This document shows positions 34,635 to 45,906 of a DNA stretch of 64,000 nucleotides, in pieces; within the stretch, counting starts at the first letter, position 1; every line of letters begins with the position of its first letter. This DNA comes from Turritopsis dohrnii. Lineage: Eukaryota > Cnidaria > Hydrozoa > Anthoathecata > Oceaniidae. The DNA lies in contig BQMF02000161.1 in NCBI GenBank assembly GCA_027922465.2, forward strand, positions 496,001 through 560,000. Reading direction: 5' to 3'. A model generated the notes under the pieces. It was not told where the DNA came from. It did not search any database and saw only the letters and a list, made by a program, of their open reading frames with translations. A program made the translations under genes and the position numbers.

Positions 34635-36383
34635 CCAATGATATATATAAGCGAAGCGCTAGATGTCCGACTACAATTCCCGTAGTGAGGCCAAAAAAAA
34701 TATTGGCAGCCATTATAAATAGTGGCAAGAGTGAAAACGAAAGTGAATTTGTTTAAACACAAATAGAAAAATAAAACCATGTTTTTAAGTCTTATGTTCC
34801 AGTAGATGCACAAATCAATTTCAGAACAGTTGTAGTATCCATTTTATGCGTTTCCGATCGAAAATTATGTGCCAAATGGATAAATGAGCTTTATTTAAGA
34901 GAAAGATTCACCAACAAAACATTCCTGTATGTGCAGTAAACACTTTCTCCCAAGAGATTATATACTCTTCAGTATGGTGATTCAAAACCATATTGGAAAT
35001 CTAATGCCATTCCGTCTATCTTCAAATTCCCGATACCACATTCATTAAACACCACCAAAAGGCCCCAGGAAACTTCCCACAAAAAAGAACTGCAGATTTA
35101 CTGCTTTCGAACAAATATATTTCAACACTTGTAAACAAGACATAGAAAAACAACTAAATAATATGTATATCTCAATCAATCATAAAATATAAACCAAACT
35201 GTGGGCATGGGTAGAAAAACATGATTAGCATATGACGAGAAAACCATGACTAGACAAAGATAAACTGGATAAATGCTACATAAATAAACCAAGGTAGAAG
35301 CTGAGTAAAATGATACAAAACTCAAAATAAATAAACAAATTGGTAGTTGCAAAATTTCCAAATCAAAACAAACCATGCATAAAATATTCTATCAGGAAAC
35401 ATATGGCTCTTCTCAGGTGGACACATGGAAAATTTCATCACATGCATTTATGTTAATGTTTCAACACAGCAGCTTCTCGTTGGGAATTGTTTCAATCTTC
35501 TTAACATAGTTCTCAAACAAACAACCAATATATTGACAAAATGTGAATTCCCATCCCCCATTGGAAATTATGACCAATCTTAATTTGTTGTTTCCATATC
35601 TTTTGATTCTGCAAATCGATACTGGGAACTAAAGCATCAATATTGCTAACATAGATCGTCAGATTTAATTATGTATGTTGGGCTAATCACAACATTGTCA
35701 TAGTGAACCACAGGAAACACGCATCCAAGCCAAGGGTTTTGTAAATTTTGGTTTTGTAAACCAGCATCACAACTTTTTATTCACTTGCAAAAGAGGTTTA
35801 TAAATTAGTATTCAGTAATCAGTAATCTGATAGGCCACAGCATCACATGTGATGGAACAGGGGCACATTTTGACAAAAAGTATCAGATTTGTCATCAATA
35901 AAAATGCAATTTTGATTTTGAAGATGAGAGCTTGTTTTTATGCCTGACATGCCATATGCTGAAGTTAGCCAAGAACATTTATATACACATCAGTTTCTTC
36001 TAGAACGAACTTACAAAAGACATTGAAACAGCCAAATATAAAAAAAGATACTGTGTTCGTTATATTTCCAAACGTAGTTTAATTGTTTAGAATAATATAG
36101 ACATGAAAATAACGACAGCTGCATAATTTTCGAACTTATTGCCTTTTGTTTTTATAATCGTAGTTCGTATTAAGTTCAATAACTATTTTTTCATCAAAAT
36201 AAATAAACATACAAGATCATAACTCATGTTATTGCTAATTATTTCACTTTTTCGCCCATTACACTGCACACTGTTTACATTTTTTGCCACTATTTATAAT
36301 GGCTGCCAATTTTTTTTTCGGCCTCACTCTTTTGATAGCGTTTTTACGGGAGTTAGACATCTAGTGAAATATATATATCATTG
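34635..36383. mobile_element. Long-TIR element with 8-bp target duplication
   Basis: Terminal inverted repeats of about 100 bp start CAATGATATATAT and include GTGAGGCC and TTGGCAGCCATTATAAATAG. An exact 8-bp ACACCGCC flanks both ends (34627-34634 and 36384-36391). It is 1749 bp long with no transposase. The CA...TG ends, GC-rich 8-bp duplication and long inverted repeats are compatible with a P-like or hAT-like origin. Confidence 0.8.
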
Positions 36384-36794
36384 ACACCGCCACACATCTC
36401 GTGATCTCTCACATTCATGATGGTACATACAGCTGTGTTAGAAGTGACTGCGATTTGACTGATCAAGTACGAAAGTGCAATAGCCTAGCTTCTTCCGCGA
36501 ATAATTCTTTTGTCCAATTTAAAGAGTAAGAAGTATTACTAACCATGTGACCATCATAGAAGAGAGCGTCAATTTGACGTTGTGTGGTGCAATTTGAGCA
36601 GAGATGTCCCCTCCTCAAATAGATCATAATTTTAATGTTTTTAGCGTCATTTTGAGCATAGATTTTGAGCATAGTTAATACCTAATGTGAATGTCAGTTA
36701 TAAAGCAAGCTAATTTGAGTTAAAATATCAGAAGTCTTTGATATTTAAATTCTGGGTTAATTGGGTGCTAATCTCTGACAAAATTGAAACACTA

Positions 36795-37770
36795 CCGTAA
36801 AGCGGGGTGACTTCGATCAATTTTGCCACTATTTTAAAAGTAACTTCCGAAATACTGAACCATTACTTCTGAAACTTTGGAATCATTACATTACATATTT
36901 CTTCTATTTCAGTGCAAAATTTCACATTAACTTAAGTTGTAATTCCAGAGAAAAAACCTGATCTTTCCAAGAAAACGACAATATCGATTATGGGGTGACT
37001 TCGATCAGCTTATGAGAAGCGCCAAATTACTTATAATTATATTTGACAATGTTTTTAAAGCGCCATTATTACAATATCAACAGACCACCATTTCTCATCC
37101 GCGGTAAATGTTTGACCATAAAAAATCAGCGAATGTTGATAAAACAAAAGATATTTACGACGTTCACACATGTGTGACCCTTGTTAATACGAAACGAAAT
37201 TAACATTTAAATTTCATTGTATCTCAAACAAAATTTTTGAGATCTATCATCATGGGGAAAGAGCACGCTTATTAAAATTTCTTCGGTAAGTCATTAAATC
37301 TCCCATGAGATACAACGACTTTTCACGAAGTTCTTGGGAACATGTAACTTATAGCGATATAAAACATTCGGTTTTTTCGTGTTTTTATAAACACGATATT
37401 ATCGATAAAGGAATAAGGAAAAGAAAAACAGAATATAGCGGTGAAGAACAGAATTTCTTTCAGACATATTATAATTTTCTTTACATTCAGCCTCTATACT
37501 TCACATATGTAGCTAAAATGTCCAGGCTAAACTCTTGAATACGACGTAGAGCGATGACCAATGTGAGCCGTGAAAATTTTGATGTTTTTCGTCGTTAATT
37601 TCGGAAGAAATTAATTGTTTCGCTTGAAGACGATTCTGACGATATTTTACAATAGGAATCTAAATGAAAATCTTAAAAAATGAGAAAAACGCACTTTAAT
37701 TTCAGACTTTAAACAGTTTATTTTTACTGATCGAAGTCACCCCGCTGATCGAAGTCACCCCGCTTTACGG
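36795..37770. mobile_element. TA-flanked TIR element, GGGGTGACTTC family, copy 1
   Basis: Ends are CCGTAAAGCGGGGTGACTTC and its inverse, flanked by TA (36793-36794 and 37771-37772). The right end carries the GATCGAAGTCACCCCGCT unit twice in tandem, and the word also recurs near 36992. It is 976 bp with no intact coding region. Confidence 0.8.
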
Positions 37771-38011
37771 TAAATGACTTATCATTTTCACCACACACAC
37801 AGCCATAAATTTTATCTCGATTTAACCCACTTGTTTAACGTCAGGCCTTGACATAAAGCAGTTAGGACCACTCGACCAGAATTCGTCGCTAAAATATAAT
37901 CGTGATTTATTATAAAGAATTGCCTCGATAATTTTATTTTACTCTCCTATTTGAATACATCCGATTGAATGATGACGATCACGCTGGCAACCGCATAGAA
38001 ACATAGCTCTA

Positions 38012-38101
38012 GGGAAAATTCGACACGGTAAATTTTTTTTATTTTTGGGGTGGTGAAACGTTATGCAAAATCAAAATTTTTTACCGTGTCAAAATTTCCC
38101 T
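38012..38101. repeat. Hairpin with about 35-bp arms
   Basis: GGGAAAATTCGACACGGTAA at 38012 is inverted as TTACCGTGTCAAAATTTCCC ending at 38101, around a roughly 20-nt loop. Confidence 0.65.
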
Positions 38102-38481
38102 TTCGGCTTAGTTCTTCAGAAAATGAAGAAAGAAAAAAACGAGCAATTTCTACATCTTCGGAGGAGTACCGCTTTTCTAGCGATACATTAGCATAAGTTT
38201 CAATAATGGTCGTAAGATTGAATTTGCGCTATTGTGTGGCGTATCGACAAAATGATTATTAAAATCATTAACATAACAATATCAAACATTGCGATAATAA
38301 ATTTTAGGGAAGCATTTGGAATGAATAATTCAAACGAAAGAATGGTTATCACATGCTTCACAAGAACATATATTTCATATATATATGCTCAGTCCTCCCC
38401 TTAGCTTAAACTTAGTGTTCTAGAAACGTTTGGTAGTATATCGCTTGAAAAATTGCTTGGTAAAAAAAGCAACCCCCGAGA

Positions 38482-38496
38482 GTAGTTACGCCACTG
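38482..38496 (-). repeat. Solitary hAT-like terminal repeat
   Basis: GTAGTTACGCCACTG matches the right end of the element at 16828-17646. No partner end was found nearby. Confidence 0.35.
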
Positions 38497-39953
38497 CCTA
38501 CTTATTTTGGGGATCTGGATATTCAATCTGAATACGAAAATAAATAACATAAAGTCACGAGCACCCTTCAACCTTCAAAAAAATGGCTGCAAATCTGTGA
38601 AATGTTTTTTTGTGAAAATATTTAAAAGTCGCCAGCATATTAAGTTGTGAATCCTAAAAAAGCAAAATGTCGCGAAAGTCGCGATAATTCTTGTGTTCCC
38701 GATCTTTTGTACCTACGATGAACTTCGTCTGTATCTCGACGAATTCTATTCACATATTATCGGGCTTCATAGAAAAAACACAAATAATTTGTTCTGGACA
38801 ATTTATTTATATCAACGTGAATGTACAAAGTAAAGAGTCCTAAGTTACAAATTAAATCAGATTGATATATAATTACTTCTTTCATGATTTTACAATACAT
38901 TTCTCAATCTTGTATTCTCAAATCAGTAGAAAACGTTGTGAACGCACTTCGTCGTGTGGCTGTCATAAAGTAGTATGAAATGCTTTTTATTGCAAGTTTT
39001 GGTCGAGTGGTCCTAACTGTAAAGAAATCTCTCCCACGCGACTAATCGCGCGCCTAAATTGACAACAACTAATTGGCCTGCGCGATTCCAAATTTCGTTA
39101 CAAATGATGGAATTTTACTTATTGAAGTAGGGGGACGATTTAACCAGTGAACCCCAGACACTGGAGGTATTGCAGCCCTTATCTTTGACTTCAGTGCTTT
39201 CTTTTTTTAACTACGAGTTCTTTGTGTTTTATTGATGTAACACGTGAAGATTCAATTAACAAAATACATCTTTGTTAGTTAACGGAAAACAACTCTATAA
39301 AATAACAATCACCCAGCATAATTTAATCTTCATAACTATATTTAGAATGAATTAACAAAATTTCCTGAATTGATCTGTGTACAGGTGTTGTTTGCAAAAA
39401 TGTTTTGAATTAACAAAACCCTTTGTTTGAAAGGCTTTTGAAAGTTACTATGATTTTTGAACATTATTTCCTATCAAAATGAAGTAAGAATATTGTTTTT
39501 CTATATATATTTTTCTATAATCCAATTGTTGTAATTTCAATAATATAGATCTTGCTCAATAACTTTTTGAACTTGATCATGAAAAGATCTGGTAATAAAG
39601 TTGTTTTTAAGTTTTCGTTTCGTTTCGTATGAAATTAACAAAGCTATTCATGACGTTTTTGTTATGCATGTTTTCTGAGAAAGAGGTAAGAGAAAACCAC
39701 TCTAAAATATATAATCATTCCTTTTGATAGATATTAACTATGAATCGCTCAGACAAATTGTTGTTTATCAAAGCTGGGCGAGTGAATCATCGCTCGGGTG
39801 ATGCAAGAAATATTGAGCTTGGGCGCGTGTTTGCGTGCGCGCGAGCGATCGCACGCCTGTGATGATAAGGCCTGAACGTGATTTAAAGGGATAGTTTGAT
39901 TGATAGTTTGGCACATGATAGATTTCAAAAAAGCTGCATAAGTGCTCAGTGTA

Positions 39954-41668
39954 CCTTGAAACGGGGTGACTTCCATCAATTTTGCCACTATTTTAAAAAT
40001 AACTTCTGAGATACTAAACCATTACTTCTTAAACTTTGGATCATTACTTTATGTATGTTTTATATTTCAGTGCAAAATTTCACAAAACCTAATCTTGTAA
40101 TTCCAGAGAAATAACTTGATCCTTCCAACAGAACGACAGTATATCGATTATGGGATGACTTCGATCAGCTTATAAGGAGCGCCAAGTTACTTATAACAGG
40201 GACCTATCCAGGCACAATTTGATAGCGTTTGAACGCTATGGGTGCCCAAAAAATTACGCCCAAAAAAACTTTTTTAATACTAAGAAAGTACTTCCTTTTC
40301 ACACGGAGACTGCTGCACTGTATATGCAGATGATGTAACTTCATTATAGCAATAATATTCTTTCCTTAAACAGTATGCTAAAGCTGTCTTATTAACCAGT
40401 TGAGGTGTGTGACTCTGTCTTGTCATTATGAGGCTCGTGATCCGCGCTAGCGCTCGCTATAACGCGCCTTGAGTTATTTAGTTAAGATATGATTTTAATT
40501 GCACCTGTAGATATTGTTTAAAAACATGCGGAACGTTGGTGCTCAATTGACAACGAATCACTGAGATACATTAAGTGATTTTTCGTTGTTGCTAGGGAGA
40601 ACGACCACCGTGCTAAGGTGATTTAGTTCTTTGTTCACCTAACGAAAGAATAAGAAAGCATAAGTGGTACCAGTAGGACTCATTTTCGTGTTATTCAATG
40701 AAATTAAAAAGCATCTTAGTTTCCAACTCCCTTTAAAATATGATTTATCTTGACTAACGATTGCAGACACGATGTTCCCCAGTGAAGATGTTTCTGATTG
40801 GTCAATATTTCTGTACTCGTCAGCAAATTTCGTCAGAATAGACTTTCTCGATATGAAGAAGTGAAGAAAATTTGAGTGCCGCTTTATGTGGACACCGTCT
40901 TGCAAACAGTTGCTACGTTGAGTCAAAATAGAAAACGCTATCCCCAAAAAATCTCAGGATACATCACTGTATAATTACATTTGGCAATGTTTTTAAAGCA
41001 CTATTTCTACAATATTAACAGACCACCATTTCTCATTTGTGATAAATGTTCGACTGTAAAAGGTCAGTGAATTAGTAAAACAAAAAATATTTATGACGGT
41101 AACATGTGTGACCCTCATTAATACAAAATGAAATTAACATTGAAATTTAATTGAATCTCAAACGAAATTTTTGAGACCTATCATCATGGGAAAAAGCAAG
41201 CTTATTAAAATTTCTTCGGATAAGTCATTAAACCTCCCATGAGATACAGCGACTTTTTATGAAGTCCTTGCGAACATGTAATTAACAGTTTTTTCGTGTT
41301 TTTAAAAACACGATATTATCAATAAAGGAAAAAGGAAAAGAAAAACAGAAATAACAGTGAAGAACATAATTTTTTTTAGACATATTTTAATTTTCTTTAC
41401 ATTCAGCCTCTATACTTCACGTATGAACCAAAAATGTCCAGGCTAGACTCTTGAATATGATGTAGAGCCATGACCAATGTGAGCTGTGAATTTTTTATGT
41501 TTTTCGTCGTTTGTTTCGGAAGAAATTGATCGTTTCTTTTGAAGTCGATTCAGGTGATATTTTACAATTAGGAATCTAAATGAAAATCTTGAAAAATTTG
41601 AAAAACACAGTTTAGTTTCAGAGTTTTAACAGTTTATTTTTACTGATCGAAGTCACCCCACATTACGG
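39954..41668. mobile_element. TA-flanked TIR element, GGGGTGACTTC family, copy 2
   Basis: It is collinear with copy 1 over most of its length (shared GCCACTATTTTAAAA, AGACCACCATTTCTCAT and GATCGAAGTCACCCC segments) but is diverged at the left end. It is flanked by TA at 39952-39953 and 41669-41670. A 773-bp element has inserted at 40197. Confidence 0.8.
40197..40969. mobile_element. CAG...CTG element inserted in copy 2, 5-bp duplication
   Basis: The insertion starts CAGGGACCTATCC and ends GGATACATCACTG, with further imperfect inverted similarity (ATAGCGTTT) inside both ends. TATAA is duplicated on both sides (40192-40196 and 40970-40974), and copy 1 at 36795-37770 shows the empty site. No recognisable protein. 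Confidence 0.8.
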
Positions 41669-41670
41669 TA

Positions 41671-42600
41671 CATTTCAAAAGTCAAAATTTTCTTTGTTCA
41701 ACATTTCTCAGTTATGAGAACCTTTAATACAATTTGTTATTTACTCAAAAAGCATCTAATTCAATTGGCAGCTCCTTTTCTGAATTTATTAGATTTCTGC
41801 GAAAGCAAGAAAACTATTAAAACCCGCTTTGGTTTTTCGTTTTTTCTTACTGTCCAAACCTAGCGGGTTTTTGAAAATTCATGCGTGCGTTTACATGAAA
41901 CCAAAACGTCGTGCAACGCATGTCACCCAGCGAAGAAACCCTTTTAGATTTTCTTTGGACAATATTAAATGGATTTTTAAGAGCATATACATATTTTAAG
42001 ATGAAAACAAAATCTATAGAAGAAACTTCGATTTTTTTTGAACTGTGATCATTCTTTTCTAAAGAAGATTTCAACATTTTGTAAACAGAAGAGTGAAAAG
42101 GTATACATTTGTTGTTTGTTTTTAGTGAAAACACAAAACATCTTCGTTTGTTTCATCTTCGGCTGTTATTCTTTTTAAGCTGTGGATACTGAAGCTCAGC
42201 TTAGAGTCCTCCTCAGCTCCAACAATGTGGGTCTACTGATGCTTTAATGTAATGTTTTAATGTTTGATGATAATTTTTTAATGTTTTAATGTTTGATTTG
42301 TTTTTAATTCATATATATTGTCAATGTCCTTTATTACAAATGGCTTTCCTAATTACAGTAGCGAATTCAAACATCTCCCAATTGCCTGTAAACTCAATAC
42401 ACAGCAAATCATGTAACAACCCAAAATTTTCCTTTCAGTCATATAAATATGTGTGTGTGGTGACTTCATTCTCGCGTCCGAGCTAAAAATCGGATTCTCT
42501 CTTGTTGCCATAGCAACTCGTGCTGAGGTGAAAACAAACATCATTTCATCGGAGGAAGCTCACTGATGAACGGGTGTTTATAGCTTTGAGGTACTTTAAA
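41671..42600. other. Intergenic, nothing recognised
   Basis: No coding signal. There is a short TTAATGTTTTAATGTTTGAT repetition near 42245-42300. Confidence 0.4.
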
Positions 42601-43054
42601 ATGCCTTTAAGTTGTGCTGCATATGGATGCACAAACTACAACATGATGGAAAACAAGCCTGGCTTCTATCGTTTTCCAAATAAAGATCCAGAAAGGAGAA
42701 AAAGATGGATAACTGCATGCAAACGTGTCAACAAAGGATGGTACCCCCTGGAATCCAACCAGTGTAGATGTTTACCTTTGTAGAGACCACTTTGTGTCAA
42801 AAAAAAGCCATCTAATGAGGATTGCTGGTAGAGAAGGATCAAGAAAAGATGCATTTAGCGTTCTAGAAACCTTGAAAGTTTGCCATAGGGTTAGCAAAGC
42901 TGTATACTATGGAGATCTTTCTTCTGAGATGATGGCTATATTATTTGTAAATAAATTACTCACTTTCTGCAGTTTTATTATATATATATATTTTTTCATG
43001 ATGTATCTAAATGTTAGTGAAACACCCAATTTTAGTTTTGCAAGTGCTTCATAG
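42601..43054 (+). pseudogene. THAP zinc-finger protein fragment with frame break
   Basis: From the ATG at 42601 the frame reads MPLSCAAYGCTNYN, then FYRFPNKDPERRKRWITA. This is a THAP domain start with the two N-terminal Cys ligands, followed by the RFP and W landmarks. The second half of the finger (SVDVYLCRDHFVS, with the C-x2-H ligands) lies in the next frame from about 42740, so one indel near 42725-42745 splits the domain. The second frame stays open to 43054 without another recognised domain. THAP domains bind DNA in host regulators and in P-element transposases. This could be a decayed gene of either kind. Confidence 0.7.
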
Positions 43055-45906
43055 ATATAAAAACAGACTCAACATTCATTTGATGTTGTAGCAGTCCAGA
43101 ACATTCCATGATAACCCAAATGGGGATTTTTGCACCTTGTTTTTTTCTGGACACCCTTAATAGCTCAATAAGAACTAAAACAATGCCATGCCAGGTAAAT
43201 ATAAAATGAAGTTTTAAGTATTTTCTGATCATCTGGCAGTACACAGTTTTTTTATAAGCAAAAACTTACCTAAAAGCGCCTGAAAATAAAAAAATAAGAA
43301 CTGAAAAATCTGTTCATATTTTTAAATTGAAAGTCAATGAATATTTTAAATCTTAAGTGTTTATATGGGCATACAATAAAATATCTTTTATTTCATTCTT
43401 TAGATTATGTATTTTAATGCTTGTATTCTTGTACATAAACAGGACCTATATGATAGGAGTATTTTAGTACTGGAATTGTCATCCTGTATAAATATTTATT
43501 TTAATAATAATAATAAAACCTACATGTAAAATCTTCAAAAAACCAAGACTTTGAGAATTATTTTTAAATGATTGTATATTTCTCTAAATTTTTTTTAACC
43601 TAGAGCTACGTGGTAAAAATAGAATTTCACAACAAAATGTTCTGTTTTTCATTTTTCTCGAAACCTGCTATTATTAAACCTACATTATTATAAAAAGAAT
43701 TGATAAAGTAAATGCAAACTTTAATAAATAAAAACATACTTTCAGAAACATTTAGAACTAGACATTTCGGTAGATTTCTTATTCAAAAGATATATGATAG
43801 ACAACAAGAGAAAAGCCATTTTTTTTGTCAAGATATTATTTCATTTCCCACTAATTTTTCCATGATAAGAATATAACTGTACTCCCTATATGATTGGAGT
43901 GCATGCATATAAACATATGGGAGAAAGTGAGAATTGAGGAATTATCTTTTATACGTAACATGTATATTACGTGTCTTGGGTTGTGATAATCATCCAGCAG
44001 GTAGACCGTATTGCTGTGCATATCCTACCCCCATTGATTAAACACTAACATGCACTGCACAATAGTACAGTCAAGTGCACAAGAGTACTGATACAGTACA
44101 TTCAGGATCATAGAACCACGACACAAAAAGTCAAAGTCAAAATGACATCAAATACAAACGGCAGTAGCTAGGTAATCTGTCTATTTCTATCCTTTTTATG
44201 TACCAATAATTTTTTATCACCTCATATATAAAATGCCAGCAGAAAAAGTGCCAGAGATAGGTTTTCTAGCAAGAACAGCGCTCGTTTTCTAGGAAATTCA
44301 CTGCAGTGAATCGGTTTGTTTTCACTGCAGCAACTTGCGCATGCGTATGAGTGACTCCGATTCTTCCAATTTTCTCCCTTTGTTTGGTTTTTGTGTTTGC
44401 AATATTGGGAATTACGTTTGTAATTAAGGAGATTGATAGTACATATAAAATGTACTCCCAAAAGAAGGGATGTTTTATGTCATTCAGATGCAATTAAGTT
44501 TATCGCTTTTGTATACGTATATGCAATGAAGTTTTGCGTAGTGTCAGTTACAGTTTTGCAATGCCTTTGGGTGCATATCAATGTAGTCAGAAATGTATGT
44601 TATGTTGTAAAAATCATCATGCACTGATGATGGTTTTATACCGAAAAGCTTTTGCTTAATTTTAAACTTGTTGTTTGTTATTTTCTTTATCTACTGTTGT
44701 AAAAATCATTCAACCTTTCTTAAACTTCCTACAGATTTTCTTTAAACTGATCATGAATTTTAACTTTGATGAAGAATGTAAGTGCATGCAATATTGTTAA
44801 TCAAACTGGATATGAGTTAACTATATTATGTATGTTGATTTTAGTCGATTATAAATGTATTTTGCATGACCAAAATTTATTTTTGGAAAAATGTTTTGAG
44901 TTTATGAGTTTTGATCATACTCATTAAGATATCTGAAAGGATCCATGTATCCTTTATATTATTTTGTATCAACAAACATGTTGTTCAGTGTATTGGCAGT
45001 TACATACATTATAATAAAGTTTCGCATTGTGTCAATTATGCCTTCAAAATGTCCTGAGAAGTATGTAATTAGGAATGTAATATATTGTAGAAATTATTCA
45101 ACCATTCAATGATTCAAAATCATTCAAGTTTCAAGAATGCTATTATAGTAGTTCATTTTTTTATATTTTCAGTTTCCAACTGATTTTGCAGAAATCTTTC
45201 TGCCCGTAAGGGCATCTTGTTACAGGTTGTCATGTTGTTATGTATGTGATGGTAAATAATAAGTGTTCTACCTTCTTTGAGCTCCATTTTTCCAGCAAGT
45301 GGCTCATTTCCTTTAAAGCTTTAAGTGTGCCCGTGATTTGAGAGAAAATTCCTGATTGGCTCAAAATCCACAATTATTTTCAACTATCCAATAGCGCAGA
45401 AGTATGGAAAAAACAAAACCTGTTTTTCTCCTGAACAAAACCATTAATCAGATTCGGTGGCACACTTTGTTTCCACTGATTGTGAGGAATCGTCACAACC
45501 AAAAAAACATGTAAAAAAACTTTTTTCGGGAGTTGGAGCTCAAAGAAGCAAACAAAAGTCCGTATTTTTTATCCTTTTCACAGACTAATTTCTAAAATAG
45601 ATTTCTATTTATGCATTAGTTGCTTTTATTTACACGACATTGATTGTGCATTTTTGAACGATCCAGTGGAACTTCTATCTATTTGAGATATCATTGGTGA
45701 ATTTCTTAAACCCAATGGTGAAAATATAGATTTTCTCATGATTAATAGCTTTTCAGTTGCAGAAATGTCCATGAAATGAATATAAAGTCTCTGAATGTGG
45801 CAATCATTGCAAAAATATTTAACTGTAATGTTTGATAAGAATAGCCATTTTCATATAGCGACCCAGATTGGGAACTGTTAAATGTTGGTGTTTTAGGTTC
45901 GAATAC
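43055..45906. other. Intergenic, nothing recognised
   Basis: AT-rich sequence without recognisable exons. A short inverted pair, CACTGCAGTGAA, occurs at about 44298-44335. Confidence 0.4.

Larger units (their letters stand above)
37773..39951. other. Spacer between the two GGGGTGACTTC elements
   Basis: No gene recognised. It contains a hairpin at 38012-38101, a solitary hAT-like end at 38482-38496, and a CpG-rich patch near 39820-39860 (GCGTGCGCGCGAGCGATCGC). Confidence 0.4.

Noticed and set aside
36795..41668. One large composite transposon spanning both GGGGTGACTTC copies
   Set aside because: Each copy has its own TA flanks and complete inverted ends, so they are better read as separate insertions.
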